DNA of 64,000 bases, from positions 658,627-722,626 of the forward strand of contig NZ_CP011311.1 in NCBI RefSeq assembly GCF_000980815.1, written 5' to 3'. Each line of letters begins with the position of its first letter. Position 1 is the first letter of the stretch. Origin of the DNA: Corynebacterium camporealensis (lineage in GTDB: Bacteria; Actinomycetota; Actinomycetes; Mycobacteriales; Mycobacteriaceae). The notes beneath the pieces are model-generated. The model did no database searches. It was not told where the DNA came from and saw only the letters and a list, made by a program, of their open reading frames with translations. Both the position numbers and the translations under genes were made by a program. Below are positions 26,648 through 36,900 of the stretch, one piece after another.

Positions 26648-28694
26648 GTTGGATTTGTCCCTACTCGACGACGACCAGCGCGTTGCCGCCACCGCCCCGC
26701 GCGGCCCGGTGTGCATTCTGGCGGGTGCGGGTACGGGTAAAACTCGCACGATTACCTACCGCATCGCGCACCTGGTGGACCAGGGCTTTGTGAACCCGAC
26801 TCGCGTGCTGGCGGTGACCTTTACCGCCCGTGCAGCAGGGGAGATGCGCGACCGCTTGAACGCCATGGGCATTGGTGGTGTGCAGGCCGTGACCTTCCAC
26901 GCCGCGGCACTGCGCCAGCTGAAGTACTTCTGGCCGCAATTTGCCGGCGACCTCGCGTGGGAGCTGCTGGATAACAAGTTCCCGCTGGTCGCGCGTGCGG
27001 TGCGCAGCATGGGCATGGATACTTCGACGGAAAATATCCGCGATGTGCTCTCGGAAATCGAGTGGGCCAAATCCTGTCTGCTGGGCCCGGACGACTATGC
27101 GGCCGCGATTAAGGACAGCGACCGCGAGCCACCCGTGGCGCCGGAAAAGCTGGCTGAGGTCTACCGTCGCTACGAGTCGTTGAAGTCCACTCCGGAGCGC
27201 ATGTTGCTGGACTTCGATGACCTGTTGCTGCACGTCGCCGGTGCTATTGAGAACGTACCGGCTGTGGCGGAGACTTTCCGCGAGCAATACCGCACCTTCG
27301 TCGTCGACGAGTACCAGGACGTCACTCCGCTGCAGCAGCGCGTGCTCAACGCCTGGCTCGGTGACCGCGACGACCTGACCGTGGTGGGCGATGCCAATCA
27401 GACCATTTACTCCTTTACGGGAGCCTCGCCGGATTATCTGTTGAACTTTTCGCGGACGTATCCGGATGGGACCATCGTGAAACTGCAGCGCGACTACCGC
27501 TCCACGCCGCAGGTGACCAAGCTGGCCAACGAGGTCATCGATAAGGCCGTGGGCCGTGCCGCGGGCACGCGCCTGGAACTGGAAGGTATGCGCGATCCCG
27601 GCCCCGAGCCCACCTTTGACGCCTACGAATCTGAAGAGGTGGAGGCTAAGGAGGTTGTCGGCAAGATTCTCACCCTGCTCAACCAGGGCGTGAAGGCTTC
27701 TGAGATTGCCGTGCTCTATCGCATCAACGCCCAGTCGGAGCAGTTTGAGCAAGCGCTTGCCGATGCCGGCGTCGTCTACCAGGTCAAAGGCGGCGAAGGC
27801 TTCTTCCGTCGTCCTGAGATTCGCGAGGCCATCCGCGCTCTCATTGCCGCCACGCGTCGCGATGATCTACCGAACGCACCGGTTGAAATCGCGAAGGCCG
27901 CCTTCGTCGAACTGGGCCTGAGCTCTTCTGAGCCACAGGGGGCACAAGCCCGTGAACGCTGGCAGTCGCTGAATGCCTTGGTGAGCCTGATTGAACAGAT
28001 CGTGCGCGACCACGAGGGCATCGACCTGCCGGGCGTGATTGGCGAGCTGCGCCGGCGTGCCGAATCCAAGCAGAACCCCACGATGGAAGGTGTCACGCTG
28101 GCGACCTTCCACGCCGCCAAGGGCCTGGAGTGGGACGCGGTCTTCCTCGTCGGTCTGACGGAGAAATTGCTGCCGATTAACCACGCCATCAAGGCTGGTG
28201 ACGAGCAAATCGAGGAAGAACGTCGCCTCTTCTATGTCGGCATTACCCGTGCGCGTGAGCACCTCGCGTTGTCCTGGGCGCTGGCGAAGACGACCGGTTC
28301 GCGCGCCTCGCGTGAGCGAACCCGGTTCCTCGACGGCCTGGCCCCAGGAACCGAAAGCACCAACGACCGGGGCAAGAAGCGTCGTCCGCAGCGCTGTCGC
28401 GTGTGCGGTGCGGGGTTGAATACCCCGGCAGAAAAGGTCATCGGCCGGCACGACTACTGCGAATCCGACGGCGACGAGGACGTCTTCCAGGCCCTGCGTT
28501 CCTGGCGTGCAGAGACCGCCCGGGCGATTAAGAGCCCAGCTTATGTGGTCTTTTCCGATGCCACGTTGCAGGCGCTTTCGGAAGCACTGCCGCAGGATGA
28601 AGCTGAGCTTCTCGATGTCTCCGGCGTTGGCCCTGCCAAACTCGAACGCTACGGCGCGGAAGTCCTAGAGGTTATTCGCAACGCGCGTATCTAG
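26640..28694 (+). CDS. uvrD2: UvrD2: superfamily-1 DNA helicase with HRDC domain
   Basis: 684 residues. Motor motifs are complete: AGAGTGKTRTI, TFTARAAGEM, VDEYQDVTPLQ, GDANQTIYSFTGA, QRDYRS, TFHAAKGLEWD, RRLFYVGITRA. The C-terminal part has a cysteine cluster (CRVCGAGL...GRHDYCESD) and an HRDC domain (about 600-680, ending DVSGVGPAKLERYGAEVL). Mycobacterial UvrD2 has four cysteines here; the third position is His in this protein, still compatible with zinc. It starts with GTG inside the end of nudC. Repeat-word copy at 27755. Confidence 0.94.
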   Translation: MNKLDLSLLDDDQRVAATAPRGPVCILAGAGTGKTRTITYRIAHLVDQGFVNPTRVLAVTFTARAAGEMRDRLNAMGIGGVQAVTFHAAALRQLKYFWPQFAGDLAWELLDNKFPLVARAVRSMGMDTSTENIRDVLSEIEWAKSCLLGPDDYAAAIKDSDREPPVAPEKLAEVYRRYESLKSTPERMLLDFDDLLLHVAGAIENVPAVAETFREQYRTFVVDEYQDVTPLQQRVLNAWLGDRDDLTVVGDANQTIYSFTGASPDYLLNFSRTYPDGTIVKLQRDYRSTPQVTKLANEVIDKAVGRAAGTRLELEGMRDPGPEPTFDAYESEEVEAKEVVGKILTLLNQGVKASEIAVLYRINAQSEQFEQALADAGVVYQVKGGEGFFRRPEIREAIRALIAATRRDDLPNAPVEIAKAAFVELGLSSSEPQGAQARERWQSLNALVSLIEQIVRDHEGIDLPGVIGELRRRAESKQNPTMEGVTLATFHAAKGLEWDAVFLVGLTEKLLPINHAIKAGDEQIEEERRLFYVGITRAREHLALSWALAKTTGSRASRERTRFLDGLAPGTESTNDRGKKRRPQRCRVCGAGLNTPAEKVIGRHDYCESDGDEDVFQALRSWRAETARAIKSPAYVVFSDATLQALSEALPQDEAELLDVSGVGPAKLERYGAEVLEVIRNARI

Positions 28695-29543
28695 TGGGGC
28701 CTCGTACTCGAGGTTCGGCCGAAAGCACACCGGGCAGCGCGGGTGTTCCATCACGATGCGCTGCTGGTGGTGGCCGTGGAAATCCACGGTAAAGGATTCG
28801 CCGGCCACGAGTGCTGCTTGTTGGGCGCCTGGTGGCATCGGCAAGCCATACATGCGCTGCAGAATCGTTCTGACCTGCGCCATAATCGCGCCCATCAGCA
28901 GTGAGTCGCTGCTGGGTTTCTGCTCGCCAAGCTGTTGACTCACCCGGTGCCACGCGGAATCGGCATCGATGCGGTGCATGTGGATGCACATCGGGCACGG
29001 CCCTTTGCCCTGGATATGCAGTGGTCCGACGATGCCGCGCGAGTCCACGAGCGAAACCGGAATCCAGGTCACGGTCTTTTTGCGCAACGCATTCGCGGTA
29101 TCAACCGGCTTGTCGAGCATATCCACCGCCAACACCGGCATGCGCTGGCCCATGCGCGCGGCTTCCAAAAGTGCGGCGGTGCCGCCGAAGCTACTGCGCA
29201 CGGTGAAGTTGTAGTGGGGAAGGTGCTCGCGGAGGGCATCGGCAAGCGGGCTTGAACCCAACACCAGCACTGGCTGCGGGTCGAGGACCGGCCACAGCAC
29301 GCCGTAGTCAATAAGGTCATCGAGTACCGAATTCGCCGTATCCTTGGCGACACCTGCCTTGATGAGCAAACGCCGTGCCTTGCTGCGCGGTACCGGTTCG
29401 CGCATGTCATTGACCGCCTTCGCTACCGCGGGCGCATCCGTTGTCTGCAACAGTCCGCAGCGCGTGGCATCCACCCCGAATTGCACGACGTCGTCTTCGC
29501 GCACGAAAGCTGAATAACCGGGCGCTAGATAAAGCATTCCCAT
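28665..29543 (-). CDS. Cyclodehydratase-like (TOMM precursor-binding type) protein, orphan
   Basis: 292 residues. Fits the TIGR03882-type bacteriocin cyclodehydratase family: the characteristic GPCPMCIHMHRIDADSAWHR block (CxxC, near 182) and a second CPVC near 276 form a likely zinc site; the middle (PVLVLGSSPLADALREHL) resembles an E1-like Rossmann start. TOMM proteins with this fold bind precursor peptides for a YcaO partner, but no YcaO or precursor gene is visible here. Mycobacterial Rv3196 has the same position beside uvrD2, so it is a conserved solo gene. The last 30 bases overlap uvrD2 convergently. Repeat-word copies at 28836 and 29237. Confidence 0.78.
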   Translation of the reverse strand: MGMLYLAPGYSAFVREDDVVQFGVDATRCGLLQTTDAPAVAKAVNDMREPVPRSKARRLLIKAGVAKDTANSVLDDLIDYGVLWPVLDPQPVLVLGSSPLADALREHLPHYNFTVRSSFGGTAALLEAARMGQRMPVLAVDMLDKPVDTANALRKKTVTWIPVSLVDSRGIVGPLHIQGKGPCPMCIHMHRIDADSAWHRVSQQLGEQKPSSDSLLMGAIMAQVRTILQRMYGLPMPPGAQQAALVAGESFTVDFHGHHQQRIVMEHPRCPVCFRPNLEYEAPLDTRVANNL

Positions 29544-29589
29544 AATCTCCCCCTTGGCGGAGATTTAAGCACAGGTAGACTCAGCTGTC

Positions 29590-30072
29590 ATGTCGAAGGT
29601 TCGCGTCATCCGCTCTGCCCGCCGCAAGCGTACCGTGCAAGCGCGCATGGAAGAAGGCACGCTGGTGGTGCGCATTCCGGATTGGATGAGCAAGAAGGAA
29701 GAAGAGGAAGCCGTCGCGAGCATGCTCGCGCGCTTGGAACGCAAGCAAGCACCCGCCTCTGACGATGAACTGCTCAAACGCGCCAAGCAGCTCAACACCA
29801 AGTACTTGGAAGGCCAGGCCAACATCGGTTCGGTGCGCTGGGTGAGCAACCAGCAGCATCGCTGGGGCAGCTGTACGACCTCAACCGGCGATATTCGCAT
29901 CACCGACCGCCTACAAAAAGTTCCGGACTACGTGCTGGATTCGGTCTTAATACACGAATTGACCCACACCTTCATCCCTGGTCATGGACCGGAATTCTGG
30001 GCGTGGGCCGATAGTTTCCCACAGGCAGAACGCGCCAAGGGCTACCTCGAAGCGTTCCAGCGCTGGGGTTAG
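29590..30072 (+). CDS. YgjP-like metallopeptidase domain protein (DUF45)
   Basis: 160 residues. HELTHTFIPGHGPEFW (residues about 121-136) has the HExxH zinc motif followed by the GHGPEFW block of the YgjP family; RWGSC just before is also typical. The long charged helix in the N-terminal half (EEEEAVASMLARLERKQ) is usual. Substrate unknown. TAGACT at 29576-29581 lies just upstream, suggesting a near-leaderless mRNA. Convergent with the DUF2342 gene, overlapping by four bases. Confidence 0.85.
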   Translation: MSKVRVIRSARRKRTVQARMEEGTLVVRIPDWMSKKEEEEAVASMLARLERKQAPASDDELLKRAKQLNTKYLEGQANIGSVRWVSNQQHRWGSCTTSTGDIRITDRLQKVPDYVLDSVLIHELTHTFIPGHGPEFWAWADSFPQAERAKGYLEAFQRWG

Positions 30073-31490
30073 TCGTCCTTCTCCTCGTCGTCGGACTCTT
30101 CTTCAGAGCCCTTTTCCTCCGTGGAATCTTTTTCGGATTCCGCGCCATCTGCGGAGCTATCTTCGCTCCGCAGCATTTCTTCGAGCTTCGCGAATTCTTC
30201 TTCGAAGCCTTCGTCGGGTTGGTCGTCGAGGAGCGAGTCGATGAAGGCTGCTGGGTTCTCCAGGTGTTCTGCGGTGGGCAGGAAGTCTGGGTGGTCCCAG
30301 GCGGAGTCGCGCTTGTCGGCGCCGACGGCGTTGGTGGAACGGCGCCAGAGTTCGACGGCTTCGGTTACACGTGGTGCGGACAGTTCGATGCCGAGAACGC
30401 TGGACAGGGCGTGGTCGGCAGAACCGCCAGTGGCGCGTCGATTAGCCCAGGCTTCAGCCATCTTGTTCGTCGACGGGATGCGCTCGCTGAGTGCTTCGTT
30501 GACGACGTGGTCGACCCAGCCCTCAACCAGTGCCAGGAGGGTCTCCAGGCGAGAAGCCGCAGCGGAGTTAGAAGAAGTAATGCGCGGGCTAAGATCCATG
30601 CCCTGCAGCTTGGACATTGCGTCCTGGATGGCCTGCGGGTCGCCGGACTCGAGATTGAGCTCACGGGTGGCTTCTTCGATGTGCGAGGTATCGATGACCA
30701 GGCCCATGGCGTATTCCTCGACGGAGGAGACGATGCGCTCAACCAGCCACGGCACGTGGGTAAACAGGCGCTGGCGCGCTGCTTCGTGCGCGGCGATGTA
30801 GACCAGGATTTCCTGGCCCGGGATGTTCATATCGCGGGCGATGGTCTGGATATTGTGCGGCAGCAGGGCAGTGGTACCAGCAGGGGCTACCGGCAGGCCG
30901 AAGTCGGAGCCGGTCAGGGACTGCTTGGCCAGATCGCCGAGCGCGTGGCCGAGCTGCATGCCGAAGTTCATGCCGGACATCTGCTGCATCATCTGCGACA
31001 GCGGGCCCATCATCTCGCGGGCTTCTTCCGGCAGGGAATCCAGCTGTGCGTTGTGCATGTTTTCAGCCACCGGGGTGACCATGCGCTTCCACGCAGGCAG
31101 GGTTTCTTCCAGCCACTCGGTGGAGTTCCAGGCCTTGATGGAGCCGGAAGCGGTGGGCAGCGAGGTGACATCGTCAAGCCAGAGTTCTGCCAAACGCGTG
31201 GCTTCTTCAACCGCCTTGGTGTCTTCGGCGGTGATGTTCTTTTCACCGTCGATGCGCTGGCGGGCGATGCGCTGCGCCATGTCGTAGTTGACCGCGCTCT
31301 TCTGGCCCTCCGGGGAGTTCATCGACGAACCCATGCCAGACAGCATCTGCCCGAATTGGTTGAGCATGTCGCCGAGTCCATTGCCACCGCCACCGAAGCC
31401 AAACGCGCCGAACGGGTTCTGGTCACGACGTCCGTTGTTGTCATCGTCGTCGTCATTGTTAGGGAAGGAAAAACCGAATCCGTTGTTCAT
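30069..31490 (-). CDS. DUF2342 zincin-like protein
   Basis: 473 residues. A Gly/Asn/Asp-rich start (NNGFGFSFPNNDDDDD) and a helical body with WNSTEWLEETLPAWKRMVTPVA and the core IAAHEAARQRLFTHVPWLVERI fit the actinobacterial TIGR03624/DUF2342 family. The core is HExxR here, whereas I recall family members as RExxH, so the presumed zinc residues look exchanged; activity is uncertain. A very acidic Ser/Glu tail closes it. The ATG at 31490 gives the usual N-terminus; an upstream in-frame start adds ten residues. It corresponds to Rv3195. Confidence 0.82.
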   Translation of the reverse strand: MNNGFGFSFPNNDDDDDNNGRRDQNPFGAFGFGGGGNGLGDMLNQFGQMLSGMGSSMNSPEGQKSAVNYDMAQRIARQRIDGEKNITAEDTKAVEEATRLAELWLDDVTSLPTASGSIKAWNSTEWLEETLPAWKRMVTPVAENMHNAQLDSLPEEAREMMGPLSQMMQQMSGMNFGMQLGHALGDLAKQSLTGSDFGLPVAPAGTTALLPHNIQTIARDMNIPGQEILVYIAAHEAARQRLFTHVPWLVERIVSSVEEYAMGLVIDTSHIEEATRELNLESGDPQAIQDAMSKLQGMDLSPRITSSNSAAASRLETLLALVEGWVDHVVNEALSERIPSTNKMAEAWANRRATGGSADHALSSVLGIELSAPRVTEAVELWRRSTNAVGADKRDSAWDHPDFLPTAEHLENPAAFIDSLLDDQPDEGFEEEFAKLEEMLRSEDSSADGAESEKDSTEEKGSEEESDDEEKDD

Positions 31491-31605
31491 GTGTCCCAAC
31501 CTACCGGCGTTTATCCTCACGATCTACGTTAAACACTACGCTGACAGCGAACACGTAGCTGCAGCGAATTAATCTGCCACGGTGAAACGGGTAGGCTCAT
31601 TACCC

Positions 31606-32673
31606 GTGAATTCTTCTACTCGTCCCAGCACCCGGATTCGCACCCTGGCATGGGGTGCTATTCCAGTGCTGCTGACCGGGGCTTTGGTCACCGTGGATCG
31701 CATCCCCGGCACTGACATCACCTTGACTGTGCCTTATGCCGCAGAAGGTCCCGGTCCGGTCGTGGATACCCTCGGCGAGGTCGACGGCACCGAGGTCGTG
31801 GACGTAGATGCGCCAGAAACTTATGACACCACCGGCGAGCTGAGCATGACGACGGTGTCGGTGCGCACCAACATGACGTTGGCGCAGGCACTCGGCCGGT
31901 GGATGTTTACTGATGACACCATTGTGCCGATTGATACCGTCATCCCGCAGGATATGAGCGATGACGATGTCCAGGAAGCCAATCAGCAGGCATTCATCCA
32001 ATCGGAATCGGCGGCCACGCTGGCAGCGATGGATTACTTGAAATTGCCGGTCAAGATTCAGGTCGCGCAGGTTCTCGACGACATGCCGGCAGCTGGGGTA
32101 GTAGAGCTCAACGACATCATCACCGGCGTCGACGGCGAGGAGGTCAGCGACCCGGTCAAGGTCCAAGAACTAATCAAGGCAAAAGAGCCTGGCGATGACA
32201 TCGAGCTCACCTTAGATCGCGGCGGCAAGGAAGTCACTGAGACAGTTGAGCTAGGGGAGAACCCGCACCAGTCCGGCTCGGCGCTGCTGGGCGTATCGAT
32301 GCTGACGGTGCCAGATAGCGACGTCGAGGTTGACTACAACCTGCAAGATATTGGTGGTCCGTCGGCGGGCATGATGTTTAGCCTGGCGGTCATCGATAAG
32401 CTTTCGCCCGGGGACTTGAACGGTGGCAAGCGCGTGGCAGGAACCGGAACCATTGGCGATGACGGTGCCATTGGCCCGATTGGTGGCATCGTGCACAAGG
32501 TGGGGGCGGCTGCCGAGCAGGGGTCAGAGCTATTTTTAGCCCCGGCGCAAAACTGTGTCGAGGCAGTCAGTCGCGATCACGGTGACATGGTGGTTGCGTC
32601 AGTAGAAACGCTTGACGACGCCATTACCACCATGGAGGATTTCGCCGCCGGTAAACCGGTTAATCGTTGCTAA
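31606..32673 (+). CDS. PDZ and Lon-type protease domain protein (YlbL/Rv3194c-like)
   Basis: 355 residues from GTG 31606. One N-terminal membrane segment (WGAIPVLLTGALVTVDRI), a PDZ domain in the middle (GVVELNDIITGVDGEEVSDPVKVQELI), and a C-terminal Lon-like serine protease domain with the catalytic Ser in GGPSAGMMFSL and the catalytic Lys in GGIVHKVGAA. It is probably an extracytoplasmic quality-control or processing protease. TAGGCT at 31592 would give a leaderless GTG start; an in-frame GTG at 31582 adds eight residues. It overlaps the next gene convergently by 14 bases. Confidence 0.88.
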   Translation: MNSSTRPSTRIRTLAWGAIPVLLTGALVTVDRIPGTDITLTVPYAAEGPGPVVDTLGEVDGTEVVDVDAPETYDTTGELSMTTVSVRTNMTLAQALGRWMFTDDTIVPIDTVIPQDMSDDDVQEANQQAFIQSESAATLAAMDYLKLPVKIQVAQVLDDMPAAGVVELNDIITGVDGEEVSDPVKVQELIKAKEPGDDIELTLDRGGKEVTETVELGENPHQSGSALLGVSMLTVPDSDVEVDYNLQDIGGPSAGMMFSLAVIDKLSPGDLNGGKRVAGTGTIGDDGAIGPIGGIVHKVGAAAEQGSELFLAPAQNCVEAVSRDHGDMVVASVETLDDAITTMEDFAAGKPVNRC

Positions 32674-33301
32674 GTAAGTCCAACTCAGCCAGGCGCTCTT
32701 CCGGATCCACCTCATCGGAGTTGGTCAGCTGCTGCATGACAAGGCCTTCACGGTTATCTACTACAGACAAGATGATGGTGCTGCCCAGAGTCGACCAACC
32801 CACCACGCGGTTGCCGTCGTCTTCCACGGCGGTAGCGCTGCGCAGGCCGGTAAGCACCTGAGTGGTCTGGGAAGCCTTGGACTTGGACTTGTGGAACTGG
32901 AACTGGCCTACTTCTTGGCCAGAGCAGTAGTAGGAGTCTTTGACGCTGCCTTCCGAGCAGCTATCGAATTCGTTGTAGAGCTTCTCGCTCATCACGGGGC
33001 CGAAGGTGGCAAAGACCTCGTCCATGATTTCGGCATCGCCGTCTTCCGGCTCTTCCTCAGCTTCGGAGCTAGCGCTTTCCGATGCACTTTCTTCCGACTC
33101 TTCTGCAGAGCTTTCTTCGGAGGAGGATTCTTCGGACGAGGCCTCTTCTGAGGTGGTCTCTTCCGCGGTGGTTTCTTCGGAGGTTGCTGGAGCGGGGTCG
33201 ACCGGTGCTTCTTCCTCGCCATTTGAGCAGGCCACCAACGCCGCGCTCAGTGTCAGAGCAGCGACGAGGCTAGCGGGGCGGGCAAGGCGAGATGACAGCA
33301 C
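32660..33301 (-). CDS. Putative lipoprotein with Ser/Glu-rich linker
   Basis: 213 residues. A signal peptide ends in the lipobox LVAC (Cys25). A low-complexity stretch of repeated Ser-Ser-Glu-Glu units (about 35-85) follows, then a globular part with two cysteines (FDSCSEGS and YYCSGQ) that could form a disulfide. No family recognised. The repetitive acidic linker suggests a spacer lifting the domain through the cell wall; that is inference. Confidence 0.72.
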   Translation of the reverse strand: MLSSRLARPASLVAALTLSAALVACSNGEEEAPVDPAPATSEETTAEETTSEEASSEESSSEESSAEESEESASESASSEAEEEPEDGDAEIMDEVFATFGPVMSEKLYNEFDSCSEGSVKDSYYCSGQEVGQFQFHKSKSKASQTTQVLTGLRSATAVEDDGNRVVGWSTLGSTIILSVVDNREGLVMQQLTNSDEVDPEERLAELDLLSND

Positions 33302-33343
33302 AGTGTTCTCCTACTACGCGGTGAGCAAAGTCAACAATCCAGT

Positions 33344-33886
33344 TTAGGCGATCTCGTCCGGATCCTGCTCGAGGCCGTAACGCAACGCCGCAATTACCCC
33401 CGGTGCTACCTCCGGACCGCCGCGCAGATGAATCTCATCCTCGGCGAAGGGGCCCTGCTCTTCCAGCTCTTCTTCGGTGGGGCGCATCTGCAGCAAGGTC
33501 AGTTCGAGACCTTCCTCACGCAAGGCGCCGGAAAACAGGCGGGCGGGGCGGACATCGTTAGCTGCAAGCTCACCGGAGGTATCGCGGAAGTTAATCTCCT
33601 GGGCCAAGATGACACCAGCAATTTCGCGGGGCCAGGCCAAACGCGACACATACTCCGCTAGTTCTTCGGTACCGGGCTCGATGTTTTCGGGGAGATCTTC
33701 TTGGACCACCAAAGTGAGGGGAGCGGAATCTTCCGCATCCAAGTCCGCGAGTTGGTCGCTGAGTAACTCCGAGGGAACCAGCGCGAATAGAGTCGGACGT
33801 GCTTCCCAGCCTTCGGCGTGGACGAACTCGACGGCCTCCCGCATGGCTTTGTTTAAAGCTTGCTGTGAATCGTTGGGGGAACTCAT
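33344..33886 (-). CDS. PPA1309 family protein
   Basis: 180 residues from the ATG at 33886, which has AAGGA at good distance; an ATG two codons earlier is also in frame but too close to it. Typical blocks are EGWEARPTLFALVPSELL, WPREIAGVILAQEI and the end HLRGGPEVAPGVIAALRYGLEQDP. The family always lies next to the UPF0182 gene in actinobacteria, here divergent with 90 bases between. Function unknown. Confidence 0.85.
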   Translation of the reverse strand: MSSPNDSQQALNKAMREAVEFVHAEGWEARPTLFALVPSELLSDQLADLDAEDSAPLTLVVQEDLPENIEPGTEELAEYVSRLAWPREIAGVILAQEINFRDTSGELAANDVRPARLFSGALREEGLELTLLQMRPTEEELEEQGPFAEDEIHLRGGPEVAPGVIAALRYGLEQDPDEIA

Positions 33887-33976
33887 GAACATCCTTATTC
33901 GTTGATTGGGTGTTGCCTTCCCTAAGCTGGAAGACTATACCGCTATTTTCGTACGATTTTTTGATTGGAGCAGGCG

Positions 33977-36900
33977 TTGGTTTCCGGACTCTCCAGACCT
34001 TCCGCGCCAATGAAAGGCCCCAACCGCGCCATAGCGTGGGTGGTGGGCATCATTGCAGCCCTTTTGTTCCTCGGCCCCATGCTGGTCGGCTTTTATACCG
34101 AATGGAGGTGGTTTGGTGCCATTGACTATCGGAATGTCTTCACCACGGCGATCGTAGCCCGCATTGTTCTGTTTGTTGTCTTTGCCCTGTTGGCTGCCGT
34201 AGTCACCTGGGCAGCGGCCTTCTTCGTATGGAAGGGCCGCCCGGATGGCATGGATGTGGCCGACCTGAATTCGCCGGTCTACCAGTACCGCAAGTCTATT
34301 GAAAAGACTATGCACACCGTGCTCAAGGTGCTGCCGATCGTCTTTGGCCTGGTCGCTGGCCTGATTGGCCAGGGTAACTGGCGTACCGTGCTGCTGTTTA
34401 TCAATGGCAGTGACTTCGGCTTTGAAGATCCGCAGTTCCACAAAGACATGGGCTTTTACGCCTTTGACCTGCCGGTCTACCAGCTGCTGGTCAGCACCTT
34501 CTCCCTGCTGGCTGCCATTGCCTTCCTGATTGCCCTGTTTGGCCACTACGTTTTGGGCGGCATCCGCATTGGTAACCGCGCAGCCGGCGTGCGTGGCGGC
34601 ATCTCCCGCCCAGCCCGCATTCAGCTGGCTGTGACCGCAGGTATCTGGATGGTCCTGCAGGTTATCGGCTACTGGCTGGAGCGCTACGAGCTGCTCTACC
34701 GCGAGCACGGCCTGTTTACCGGTGGTTCCTACACCGACATCAATGCTTACTTGCCGGCCAAGATCATCTTGATGATCATCGGCATCGTCGTTGCCATCGC
34801 CTTCTTCATGGCGATCGTGATCAAGGACCTGCGCATCCCGGGCCTGGCTGTTGTGCTCATGCTGGTCTCCTCCCTGGCCGTGGGCCAGGCATGGCCTCTG
34901 CTGATGGAGCAGTTCTCCGTTCAGCCGAACCGCCAGGCTAAGGAAGCCGAGTCGATTGCCCGCAACATCGAGGCCACCCGCTTTGCGTACGGGCTTACCG
35001 ATGAAGACGTCACCTACATCGAAAACTGGGGCGACGAGGACATCGACGACGAGCGCGTTGCCACTGACAACGCCACCATCTCCAACCTGCGTCTGCTGGA
35101 CCCGGACATTCTGGCTCCGACCTTTACCCAGATGCAGCAGCTGCGTAACTTCTATGGCTTTCCGGAAACCCTGGCCATGGACCGCTACGAGATTGATGGT
35201 GAAAAGCGCGACTTCGTCGTGGCCGCCCGTGAGGTGGACCCGAACGAGCTGCGTGAGAACCAGTCCAACTGGATTAACCGCCACACCGTCTACACCCACG
35301 GCAACGGCTTCGTGGCTGCACAGGCCAACACCGTCGATGAGGTAGCACGCGATGCTGGCTCTGCCCGCGGTGGCTTCCCGGTTTTTACCGTCTCCGACCT
35401 GCAGACCCAGGCCGGCCAGGAAGCGGAAGGCGAAGGCGAGACCCAGGACGCTGAGGAGTCCCTGGGCATCCAGGTTGACCAGCCGCGTATCTACTACGGC
35501 CCGGTTATTGCCTCTGCCGAGGACGGCCTGGACTACGCCATCACCGGCCAGACCGGCCCGAACCCGGTCGAGTACGACACCGACAACACCACCTACACCT
35601 ACGAAGGTGAAGGCGGCGTCGAAATCGGCAACATCTTCGACCGCACCGCATACGCGCTGAAGTACCAGGAGCTGAACTTCCTACTGTCGGACCGCGTGGG
35701 CTCGGAATCGAAGATTCTCTACGACCGTGACCCGCGTGAGCGCGTCGAGAAGGTCGCTCCGTGGCTGACCACCGACTCGTCTACCTACCCGGCTGTTGTC
35801 GATGGCCGCATCAAGTGGATCGTCGATGGCTACACCACCCTGGATTCCCTGCCGTACTCCCAGCGTGCCTCCCTGACGGAGACCACCCAGGACGTGCAGA
35901 ACCCAGACGGCACCACCCAGCGCCTCATCAACGACCAGGTCGGCTATATCCGTAACTCGGTCAAGGCCACCGTCGATGCTTACGACGGCACCGTTGACAT
36001 CTACGAGTTCGACACCGAAGACCCGGTCCTGAAGGCCTGGAGCGATGTGTTCCCGAACGTCGTGAAGCCAGAGTCTGAAATCTCTGACGAGCTGCGCGAT
36101 CACTTCCGCTACCCAGAAGACATCTTCAAGGTCCAGCGCAACATGCTGGCCCGCTACCACGTCGATGACCCAGGCGTGTTCTTCAACAACGACGCCTTCT
36201 GGTCCGTTCCGGAAGACCCAACTGCAGGCGAGGCCGAGGGCCTGGACCAGCCGCCGTACTACGTCATGGCTGCTGACCCAGAGACCAACGAGCCAAGCTT
36301 CCAGCTGATCACCTCCTTCCGTGGTCTGAACCGTCAGTTCCTGTCCGCACACATGACTGCATCGTCGGATCCGAACTCCTACGGTGACATCACGGTGCGC
36401 GTGCTGCCGACGAACACCCAGACTCAGGGTCCGAAGCAGGCGCAGGACGCCATGATGTCCTCTGACCAGGTCGCACGTGACCGCACCCTGTGGGAGGGCA
36501 CCAACGACCTGCACAACGGCAACCTGCTGGCTCTGCCAGTCGGTGGCGGCGAGATCCTTTACCTCGAGCCGATCTACTCGCAGCGTAAGGACCAGGAATC
36601 TGCGTTCCCGAAGCTGTTGCGCGTGCTGGTCTCCTACAAGGGCCGCGTGGGCTACGCCCCGACCATTGGTGAGGCCCTGGACCAGGTGGGCATCGACCCG
36701 CAGGCCGCACAGGACATCGAAGAGGTCGAAGGCGACGGCGGCACCGATCCGGAAGCCACCGCACCTGACGATGATGACTCCGTCACCGCCGAGCAGGACG
36801 ACGAAGCCGAGGCATCCGCACCGGCATCGGCACCGTCTGCTTCGGATGAGGGCGCAGCAATCGAAGACATCAACGATGCTCTGAGCAACCTCGAGGACGC

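Noticed and set aside
30219..31532. A 437-codon open frame opposite the DUF2342 gene
   Set aside because: It mirrors a highly biased coding strand; the minus-strand product has family features and this one has none.
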